Below, in pieces: positions 55,724 through 64,000 of a stretch of DNA of 64,000 nucleotides. The DNA comes from Ligustrum vulgare (Eukaryota > Streptophyta > Magnoliopsida > Lamiales > Oleaceae): positions 29,702,513 to 29,766,512 of the forward strand of contig OY743181.1 of assembly GCA_963555705.1 (NCBI GenBank). Reading direction: 5' to 3'. Below the pieces are notes generated by a model. It was not told the DNA's origin and did no database searches. It was given only the letters and a program-made list of their open reading frames with translations. The translations under genes were made by a program, and so were the position numbers. Every line of letters begins with the position of its first letter. Positions within the stretch are counted from its first letter, which is position 1.

Positions 55724-57020
55724 CTGTTACAGATGAGTCTGGACAGTAACCAATTAACAGTAAATTGTTAAGTTTTGTTTAGCACAGTACCAGAAGAATC
55801 TTGCTCAAGCAGATTCGTCTGAATAGTAAAACATAAACAAAAAGAATAAATTGTGCGGAATTGTAAATGGAAAAGAACACAATAATTTGAGCTTGACGTG
55901 GGAAAAACCCTAACAGGGAAAACCCACGGTTCGCATCCTGCGAACAAAAAACAATCACTATATAAGGAAAGAGTTTATACAGATCAATCTAAACTACAGA
56001 ATAAATCTACGCATAGACTTTATCAAACATCCAAGAAATAGATCACTCCATGATCCTTCTATGGCATGTAATGTGAGCTGGTGTCCCACCACTCTTCAGT
56101 AGTTTTCTTGGACTTTGCAAAACTTTTCATCAACACGAACTCCCGTTTGATCTTCACGCTGAAATTCTTTCCTTCCCTAAGTGATGGAATCCTCCTCCGG
56201 GAGTATTGAAGTCACAATACAATTGAAGCTTTAATTATTTTTGCACTACACGAAAATAAAGTTTCAAGACTTCTAAAGTGGATGTGTATATTGAGAAGCT
56301 CCACACGAACTTTATATCTTTTCATGTCTTATGAAAACATCCTGTTTTCCTCCTATTTAAAGTGCAATTAGGTTTACTTGACTCCCAAGTTTTCTTATTG
56401 CACAAGATCTCTAATACCTGCAAAATACAGTAGAGACAATTAGAAAAGGTAAGATAATTATCCTTAAATAAATCTTACCATAAACAAGGATAATGATAAA
56501 TCTTAAAAGATCTTACCATAAAATAATATATCAAATTTTATCATTAAATTTTCGGCCTTATCAAGGATTTTCACAACATAGATTTTCGTCCAACAAATCT
56601 TTTCATGTGTAGATAAGCTCAACCCTTATCAGGATGATGATCTTATTATATGCAAAGATAAGATTGAAATATTCTTTGACCATATCAAGAAGACACTTAC
56701 CATATCTTGGATAAGCTTGAATGTCAAGAATAATCACAACATATTATCAAGAATTTTACCAAAATAACAAGATCAAGATTTCAAAATCAATATCAATATT
56801 TTCGAGATTATGATCAAATCAATATCAATATTTCTTGATCATTATCTTTCCAACAATAAAATGTTTTTCTCGAAAATAAGAAATATTTTCTTCAATAAAT
56901 ATTAGCATAATTTAATTAAACTTAATAAATTACTAAATACACGTATTTAGTAATTAAATCAAGTTTTCTTAAATTACACATTCGTGAAAAATAGGGAATG
57001 CTAATAATATAAAATTAACA
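55724..57020 (-). repeat. 3' LTR of the SIRE-like copia (left end uncertain)
   Basis: The right end AATTAACA at 57020 is followed, on the plus strand, by ATCTCCCCCTTTGTC, which is the complement of the SIRE-type polypurine tract GACAAAGGGGGAGAT. The minus strand has a TTTAAATAGGAGG TATA-like box near 56355. I place the other end at TGTTACAGATG (55724) by its TG and position, but no partner LTR is in the window to confirm it. Confidence 0.6.
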
Positions 57021-57347
57021 ATCTCCCCCTTTGTCTTTTTCTATTTTTCCGAAACCAATCATCTTTTTATGATCACAAGAAATCAATTAGCTCCCCCTAT
57101 CACAAATCTCCCCCTCGAAATATGCATCATGATCAAATAATGCATGTAAAGGAAATCAACACATAGAGAGCATAAATAAAAAAGATGATATGACATGCCA
57201 TGCCATGCTACTCCCCCTTTTCGGTATAAGAGGAGAAGCCATAAGGTTCACAAAACCCGCATGCAAAATTCACAACCTAAAGTCAAAACATAATAACAAT
57301 GTTTTTAAATCATTGAAAATAAATAGATGAAACTGCCAGGGTTGAGA
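57021..57347 (-). other. Polypurine tract and 3' spacer of the SIRE-like copia
   Basis: Three CTCCCCC strings (57024, 57092, 57109; purine-rich on the transcribed strand) precede the LTR. They are typical of SIRE elements. No ORF. Confidence 0.75.
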
Positions 57348-59113
57348 TCAGTCTTTGGTCTTCTTTTGCTTCTTCGAGAGAGGGAGCTTTTTGGCTGCAA
57401 CATTTCTCTTTTCCTTGGCTTCGACTGGAGCCACATCTTTAAAAGACCCTCCAAGCAGCTGATCAAGCGTGTCTTCAAGACGTTTAACACGCACACTGAG
57501 TTCAGATATGTCAGCTTTCATCCTAACATTCTCTGCTTCCAGCTGACCAAGCCTGACATCTTTATCAGTTGAATCCTGATTCCTAGCAGTCTCATCCACA
57601 ACCTGCTTCTTGTGACCCGTCTGCATCTCCAAAGTTTTTCTGCATCTGGCCCTGTTTAACACTTTGGAGGTGATCACCAGATCATCTTCCAGTGTCTGGA
57701 TACCCTGATCACTCAAAAATGTGAAATAATCCAAGGGTAAACCAACAGATAAGTATTCCCTTGTCTAGGACCACTTCCCGAAACCCTACCAATGATAGAA
57801 TTCCAGATTCGTGCAGCAAGGTCAATATTACGTTTAGTCCCTAGGAGAAACAAGGTTCCGGTAGAATCTCTCTTAAAGCTTGAGTCATGGATGAGTTGGT
57901 TAAAATTTGCCTTTACAATTTTGTGAAGAATTTGATATTTCTTTGACATTTCTGACCTAGGCAATTGTTTTAACCCCTTCACTGGCCACGTGATCTTTCC
58001 TCCTGACAACTCCATAGCAATTTCATCATTAGTGGCTTCCATAGACTCATCCTCATCAGCCACATAGCCATTCAGTCCTAACCAATTTCTAAGTTCTTTT
58101 GCAGAAATTTTAATTAACTGTCCCCTAACAAAAAGTGAAGTGGTAAAAAGACATTTTTTGGAGTTATAGTCAATAGGGATATTGGCATAAAATTCTTTGA
58201 CCAGGGTCTCATTGATATCCCCCTTATAATCAGTCAATTTCTTCAACCCAAAGTGTGGCACAATATCATCAATCTCAAAGTCATCAAATTCGCCTATAGT
58301 CACTCTAGATTCATAATGCAACCGTTTACCCGAAATGTGTTTTTGGAAATCAGTGTATGCCTCAGACGACCAAATTTTGAAATTGAATGGGGTAAACATA
58401 CCTCTTCCTGTCTGCATGGGGGTGCAGACGAATGAAGATACATCAAACTTGGATCTCACTGGACTCGCGGCTATGTCACCCTTTTTCTTCTTCGAACTCG
58501 CAATGGCTTCTGCTTTTTGTTTTCCCTTTCTTTCTGGGATTACAACCTCCTTTTCAGTCTCTTCTTCCGACTGCTCAGACTCGTCTTCATCCTCAGATTC
58601 CTCTGGCTCTTCTGGTGGTGCTTCATCCCCAGTTTTGTCTGCATCCTTGTCTTCCTCAAATTTTTCATCCTCCCCAGACTCTTCCTACTCCTCTAGTTTT
58701 TCCTTTTCCTTTTCATTACCAGATTCAGTTTCACCAGATTCATCTCCACCTTCTTCATCCCCAATTTTCACATCTCTTGCACTTCTCATGGCAGCAAGCT
58801 TTCGTGCTCCCTGCAGTTCACTACGAATATCTAAGGGAGAGATATGGCTGGACCCAAGATTACCTGTTACGCCCATGGTTTGTGTAATGATAGGCGTGCT
58901 CCGGCCAATTTAGGCCATGAGAAGAGCAGGTGTTGGAGTAGTACTGGCGGTAGAGAGAGAGGTCGGTGTTGGGCTGGTGCCGGAGGGCGGTGCTGGTACA
59001 ATGGCCCCGGCGCTTGGAGTTCCCATCCCCGATGGGTCTGGTTGAGGTGATTCTTCAATGCCACCGCCGCCTCTGGTGACTCTCCTCCTTCCGGTTTGCT
59101 TGCTTCGAGCCAT
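57348..59113 (-). pseudogene. Env-like / plant transposon-protein ORF of the SIRE-like copia
   Basis: One frame runs from ATG at 59113 (ARSKQTGRRRVTRGGGG) through a Pro/Thr-rich and a Glu/Asp/Ser-rich region. A globular domain follows at 57713-58459 (LVKEFYANIPIDY, VRGQLIKISAKELRNWLGL, MSKKYQILHKIVKANFNQLIHDSS), of the kind annotated as putative plant transposon protein. A frameshift near 57720 leads into a coiled-coil tail (LEAENVRMKADISELSVRVKRLEDTL) and a Lys-rich end. In-frame stops at 58910 (TAA) and 58685 (TAG). Such a third ORF downstream of pol is characteristic of SIRE/Maximus elements; an envelope function is hypothetical. Confidence 0.8.
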
Positions 59114-59631
59114 GTCCTGGAATGGGTGTAGAATTTTGAGAGAGAGGAAGACGGAAATTAGGGTTTTGATGAGAGAGTTTTGGGGTTTTTGGAACTTGGG
59201 ACGTGAGGTTTTATGAAGGAGAGTGAGAGTTTTTGGGGTTAAGAGGAATTCTCATAAAAAAAGAATTAGAGTTCATTATGGTAACTGAAGAATCCTGATT
59301 CTTACCAACTTCTTTCCTTAAAAAAAAAAATAGAAACGAAATATGTTGAGAATTAGGAAGCAAATAAATTACCAAAATTGGGCTCCACAATCAACTGACT
59401 TGTTCTGCAAGATTTGTACATATTAGCCCACGATATACTGTCTTAAAAATAAATATTTTTAGAATAAAATCTAAACATTCGTGAATAAGAAAGATCTAAA
59501 TGCATCTTGATACCTGAGACACGTTTGAGCACTTGTTGACATCTGTTGAGTCAGAACATCTGGCAGTATACAATCCATCACGTATATAAATAAGTTGATT
59601 AATGTGCGTGTGTGATCCGAGCAATCCTTAG
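59114..59631 (-). other. Spacer upstream of the env-like ORF
   Basis: Non-coding part of the SIRE-like copia, with an AT-rich stretch at 59320-59500. No ORF. Ends at the target duplication CTTAG (59627-59631) of the solo LTR. Confidence 0.6.
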
Positions 59632-60584
59632 TGATGAGATCCCAGTCGGGGAATCTCGTCGAATGACGCGGAATAACGAAATTAAAACCTAGGAAAGATT
59701 TAGATCAGATTTAAACACGAAATTAAACAAGAATTAAACTAGTGGAAAGATAAAATTGACGATAGGACCTTGACCCAAGATTCACGACGCAAGAAATTGA
59801 CGATGCGGAATCGAGATCCAAGGTTTTCCAAACACCACAAGGACTTGTCAATTTCCTTGATAAGATTCTAAATTGGAAACGCCACAAATATTCTCGCGAA
59901 TATTTGATAAGTTCAACGCCACAAATATTTCATAATATTTGATAAGTTGGATTTGTTCTCGAAGAACACCAAAGGGACTCCTCAACCTTTAAATTGGAGA
60001 AAACTCTCTCAAATAATATTAATCTCAAACTCAAACTAAACTGTTTTTTTACAATCATGGAAAGGAATATAAATAAGCAAAATAACCTAGTCGCTAGTTT
60101 ACTCAAAGTATAATTCTAATTAAGCTAAAACACTAAATTAGGAAAATAACCTAAAAACTAAAAAAGGATTAAAATAATTAAAATCCCGCAAAATCTGGTC
60201 GCTACCCAGTTACGGCCGTGAAGAATAACGTTACGGTCGTAAAGGCCTCACGGATCCAAATCTGCACCAATAGTTACGGCCGTGAGACTGGACATACGGC
60301 CGTAAGACCTATTCTGCCTGAAATTTATCATTTTCCCTCGATAGTTGATTACGTCCGTGACAATAGCTTTTACGACCGTGATTATATGAGTTACAGCCGT
60401 GAAGGATTTCCATTCGGCCGTAATGCCTTTTCTGCATAAATAATTTCGTTTACTCGGCTCGGCTTGATCCTTTCGACTTCTCGTCTCGATTCCAACATGG
60501 AACTTGCTCCGTTTTCCACGTAGATCACTGTCATACTTCCGATGGCTTGACTTTGCTCTTCGATGCCTGGTCCAGATCATATCA
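59632..60584 (-). mobile_element. Solo gypsy LTR (953 bp), ACGGCCGT family
   Basis: TGATGAGATCCC to GATCATATCA with the 5-bp duplication CTTAG at 59627-59631 and 60585-60589. Same family as 10052-14470; the palindrome array (60210-60425) is degraded, with forms such as ACGTCCGT and ACGACCGT beside intact ACGGCCGT. It lies between the pol and the env-like ORF of the SIRE-like copia, so it is younger than that element. Confidence 0.9.
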
Positions 60585-60589
60585 CTTAG

Positions 60590-61306
60590 TCATCCACATA
60601 CTTTCAAAAATCATATGACTGTCCTGACTTATCGATTTATCACCGTAATGCACAATAAGACCGATCAAAATCTATAAGTGCATTTTCTCAAATCCGGCTT
60701 GCCGACTTTTTCTATAGTATGGAAATGTCTTTTGGAGGTGGAAACAGCTTCACACAATCCCCAGAAGTTATCTTACAGTATGTTCCCCTTTAGGTTAGAA
60801 GAAGGGTATGAACTTGGCTTGGATTGGTAGATTCACACAATCCCCAGAAGTTAGCTTACTAGGTTTTCCCCTTACTTCTACAATATTACCACATTTATCT
60901 CAATTCATCGTATTTTGAAGCTAAAGGGTATGAACTTGGCTTGGATAGGCAGTCTTCTTTTCCACTAGTCTTGCCCTTTGATAATAAGAAAAATGCGTGC
61001 AATGCTATAAGCAAGATTTAGATCATAGGTCTACACACATAATATGAAATCTCATCCAGTAACAACCATATGATATAGACAGCAGTGACTTATCCTTAGG
61101 ATTGTCCAGATTTGAGTGCTAGTTAGATTCATCCGGAGACATGTTGACTGCTATTAGCCAGACGTATCTGTCTCGTTATCAGCCACAAGCACTCAGATAT
61201 ATCTGCAAGCAAAAACATGATCTACTTAATATAAGAATAGGATAGTTAACAAAAATGCAAAAAGAAAAACAAATGCAATTTTTTTTTTTATGAAATATGC
61301 ATGTTC
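60590..61306 (-). other. Spacer between pol and the solo LTR in the SIRE-like copia
   Basis: Non-coding. A direct repeat of about 60 bases (TCACACAATCCCCAGAAGTTA ... GGGTATGAACTTGGCTTGGAT) occurs at 60750-60830 and 60830-60950. Such spacers are normal between pol and the third ORF of SIRE elements. Confidence 0.6.
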
Positions 61307-62785
61307 CTATTCAGAAGGAGGTGATACTCCAATTTGTTTCCTAAGGCTTTCAAATTTGACAGTATCGAGGGCCTTAGTAAACAAATCTGCCAGCTTTAGA
61401 TCAGTCTGTATGTGCTCTAGATTGATAATCTTTTGTTGCACCAATTCTCTAATGAAGTGGTGTCTGATGTCAATATGTTTTGTTCTGGAGTGCTGGACTG
61501 GATTCTTTGAGATATTGATGGCACTGGTGTTGTCACAATACATAGTGGCTTGTTCTGTAGAGATTCCATAGTCCTTCAACATTTGTTTCATCCAAAGGAG
61601 TTGTGTACAGCAATTTCCAGCTACTATATACTCAGCTTCGGCTGTGGAAAGTGACACTGAATTTTGTTTTCTACTTAGCCATGCCACCAAATTGTTCCTA
61701 ATGTAGAAATATCCTCCAGATGTACTCTTTCGATTATCCACATTCCCAGCCCAGTCTGCATCTGAAAACCCTGCAAGATGGGCAGTGGTATCTCTTGTAA
61801 ACCAAATTCCGTAATTCAACGTACCACTTACATATCTGATGATTCTTTTCACAGCAGCAACATGAGATTCCTTAGGTTTGGCTTGATATCTTGCACAAAC
61901 TCCAACACTGAAGGATATATCTGGCCTACTAGCAGTAAGGTACAGAAGACTTCCAATCATGCTTCTGTAAAGGGATGGATAAACATCCTTACTACTGTCA
62001 TCCTTTAAAAGTTTTAGAGTAGTTCCCATGGGAGTTCTCATTGCCTTTGCATCTTCAAGTCCAAATTTCTTCACCATATTTTTAGCGTACTTTGCTTGAG
62101 ATATGAATATGTCAGATTCATCCTGCTTTACCTGCAAACCAAGAAAAAATGTTAGCTCACCAACCATATTCATTTCAAATTCTCTTTTCATTGTATTTAT
62201 AAATTCATTAATTTTGGACTTAGATATAGACCCAAATACTATGTCATCAACATATATCTGAGCTATAGTTAGTCCAGGATTTAGATGTTTAATGAAAAGA
62301 GTTTTATCAGTTCCTCCCCTTTTGTATTCGTTGCTTAGCAAGAATGATGTGAGCCTTTCATACCAAGCTCTGGGGGCTTGTTTCAACCCATATAACGCCT
62401 TTTTGAGTCTAAAGACATAATCCGGGTGAGATGGATCTGTGAATCCTTGGGGCTGCTCCACATAAGCTTCTTCATTAAGCACACCATTCAGAAATGCACT
62501 TTTGACATCCATCTGAAATAGTCTGAAGTTGATGTAGCAGGACACAGCTAGCAACAGTCTGATGGATTCCAGTCTGGCTACCGGAGCAAATGGTTCGTCA
62601 AAATCTATCCCTTCAATCTGGGTATAGCCTTGAACAACAAGTCCGACTTTATTTCTTACCACATTTCTTTGTTCATTTGACTTATTCTTGAAGATCCATT
62701 TGGTTCCAATTAGATTACCTTCTTTAGGACATGGAACCAGCTCCCAGACATTGTTTCTTTCAAATTGGTTAAGCTGCTCCTGCAT
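61307..62785 (-). CDS. SIRE-like copia reverse transcriptase and RNase H
   Basis: 492 open codons. RT: NVWELVPCPKEGNLIGTKWIF, GYTQIEGIDFDEPFAPVAR, QMDVKSAFLNG, QPQGF, ALYGLKQAPRAWYERL and the catalytic YVDDIVFG (62240-62258). RNase H: GFSDADWAGNVDNRKSTSG (first Asp), LSTAEAEYIVA (Glu), YCDNTSAINISKNP (Asp), RTKHIDIRHHFIREL and ADLFTKALD. All catalytic motifs look intact. The same frame continues upstream into integrase, interrupted only by one TAG at 62789-62791, so the natural product is part of a longer polyprotein, here broken. Confidence 0.93.
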   Translation of the reverse strand: MQEQLNQFERNNVWELVPCPKEGNLIGTKWIFKNKSNEQRNVVRNKVGLVVQGYTQIEGIDFDEPFAPVARLESIRLLLAVSCYINFRLFQMDVKSAFLNGVLNEEAYVEQPQGFTDPSHPDYVFRLKKALYGLKQAPRAWYERLTSFLLSNEYKRGGTDKTLFIKHLNPGLTIAQIYVDDIVFGSISKSKINEFINTMKREFEMNMVGELTFFLGLQVKQDESDIFISQAKYAKNMVKKFGLEDAKAMRTPMGTTLKLLKDDSSKDVYPSLYRSMIGSLLYLTASRPDISFSVGVCARYQAKPKESHVAAVKRIIRYVSGTLNYGIWFTRDTTAHLAGFSDADWAGNVDNRKSTSGGYFYIRNNLVAWLSRKQNSVSLSTAEAEYIVAGNCCTQLLWMKQMLKDYGISTEQATMYCDNTSAINISKNPVQHSRTKHIDIRHHFIRELVQQKIINLEHIQTDLKLADLFTKALDTVKFESLRKQIGVSPPSE

Positions 62786-62788
62786 AGC

Positions 62789-63994
62789 CTACACCCAGTG
62801 TTCATCTGTCAAAGCTTCCTTGACATTTTTTGGCTCAATTTGAGACATATGACAGATGTTACCCATCTCAACAAATTTTCTTCTGGTCACATTTCTCTTA
62901 GACATATCAGTGAGAATGTTATCAAGTGGATGAGCCTTTTGAATCCTAGCAGGTGGTAGTCTCGATGCTTCTGATTCTGCAATATTAGGTGTATCTGGGT
63001 AATCAGATTCGTCTCGATCTGCAGATGTTGCTGGGTGCCCAGACGCATCCTGATCGGATTCTTCAGTATCATTGAGACTTCCAACTTGGTGTTGTTCTTC
63101 TTCTGATTTTTCGGTTCCAACTTTTTCTTTTGGTGGAATTTCCAGTTGATCACCATCTGCTACCTGCAAATCCGAATTTACACAATTAGTATCATCCACT
63201 TTGACATTAATTGACTCAAGAATGGTTTGGGTTCTAAGATTGTAAACTTTATAGGCCCTACTATTTTCAGCATAACCCAAAAATATTCCATCATCCGATT
63301 TTAAGTCAAATTTTCCTAGGTGTTCTCTATCTTTTAAAATGTAGCATTTACTTCCAAAGGCATGAAAGTAATCAACCCTAGGTTTTCTACCCTTCCAAAT
63401 TTCATATGCAGTTTGGTTTGTTCCAGATCTAAGCATGACTCTATTGACAATATAACAAGCAGTGTTTATGGCTTCTGCCCAAAATTTCGTGGGCAATTTG
63501 TTGCTGTTTAGCATGACACGAGCCATTTCTTGTAGAGTTCTATTTTTCCTTTCCATCACTCCATTCTGTTGAGGAGTCTTTGGGGACGAGTACTCATGCT
63601 TGATCCTATATTGGATACAAAAATCAGCAAACTCGGAGTGTTCAAACTCTCTTCTATGATCACTTCTGATCCTTTTGACTCTTACCTGTTCATCTGCCTT
63701 TTCATTGCTCAATTTCTGAAAAAGATTAGCAAAATTGTCAAAGGTATCAGATTTATCCCGAATAAACATGACCCAGGTGTATCTGGAGAAATCATCAACA
63801 TACACATAAATATACCTCTTGTCACCAATACTTTCCTTTTGGATATGACCCATCAAATCCATGTATATTAGTTCAAGTATATGAGAGGTATTAATAAATG
63901 TACTTGATTTTTGTTGACTTTTGATTTGCTTACCCTTTTGACAATCACCACAGATTTCATCTGGAACATTGTTTATGCTGGGTAAGCCTCTCAC
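62789..63994 (-). pseudogene. SIRE-like copia integrase, cut by the window edge
   Basis: CGDCQKGKQIKSQQK (GAG-pre-integrase end), LELIYMDLMGHIQ (first catalytic Asp), RIRSDHRREFEH (second Asp; usual DHGREF), PQQNGVMERKNRTLQEMARVML (catalytic Glu), then KFDLKSDDGIFLGYAENSRAYKVYN. An acidic Ser/Asp-rich linker typical of SIRE elements leads into the RT domain. The in-frame amber codon at 62789 is the only defect seen. The protease and gag lie beyond position 64000. Confidence 0.9.
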
Positions 63995-64000
63995 AGCCTG

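Noticed and set aside
58335..58913. Ser-rich 192-codon and Pro/Leu-rich 151-codon plus-strand ORFs
   Set aside because: They are antisense shadows of the Glu/Asp/Ser-rich linker of the env-like ORF on the minus strand.

Overview
This is repeat-rich nuclear DNA from a flowering plant, probably a eudicot. The evidence is Ty1/copia and Ty3/gypsy LTR retrotransposons of plant-specific types (a SIRE-like copia with an extra ORF, Athila/Tat-type gag with an ITTRSG motif, a Cassandra LTR carrying 5S rDNA), a plant L1 LINE with a DUF4283-type ORF1, AT-rich spacers, and an intronless copy of a plant LONELY GUY (LOG) gene. I see no intact intron-containing host gene. Apart from the LOG copy, the only other host-like sequences are a housekeeping-type promoter/first-exon remnant at 20.2-21.2 kb and a second host-like ORF beside LOG.

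Layout. 0-7.4 kb: copia RNase H relic, then AT-rich degenerate repeats and no genes. 7384-18621: a composite copia-type element with 201-bp LTRs, an ACTAT target duplication, three LTR copies, no gag-pol of its own, clusters of short hairpins, and a host-derived antisense segment (LOG plus a second ORF). A younger gypsy element that encodes only gag and protease (10052-14470, TSD ATATC, LTRs 918 bp each) sits inside it. 18.6-23.5 kb: AT repeats, the promoter/exon remnant, unassigned DNA. 23567-33250: a decayed minus-strand copia inserted between the arms of an inverted-repeat element, its RNase H split by a solo LTR (25345-26317, TSD AGATG). 33.7-55.7 kb: a plus-strand copia relic interrupted in gag by a Cassandra LTR and in integrase by an 18.7-kb block. 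That block holds a gag-only minus-strand gypsy with a 3' minisatellite. The minisatellite is itself split by another minus-strand gypsy (37718-50352, TSD ATTAA), which contains an Athila-like relic split by a truncated LINE. 55.7-64.0 kb: a minus-strand SIRE-like copia running off the window end, with nearly intact integrase, RT and RNase H, a decayed env-like ORF, a 3' LTR, and a solo gypsy LTR (59632-60584, TSD CTTAG).

Relative ages follow from the nesting. The oldest hosts are the copia relics, the composite element and the foldback element. The youngest intact insertion is the gypsy at 10052-14470, where I count about 17 substitutions and no indels between its two LTRs.

Most notable are the composite element carrying an intronless LOG ORF (open for 217 codons, PGGxGT motif kept, usual Arg-Lys pair lost), the series of covarying hairpins with a constant CAGAA/CTGAA core in that element, and the arrays of the palindrome ACGGCCGT in the LTRs of one gypsy family.
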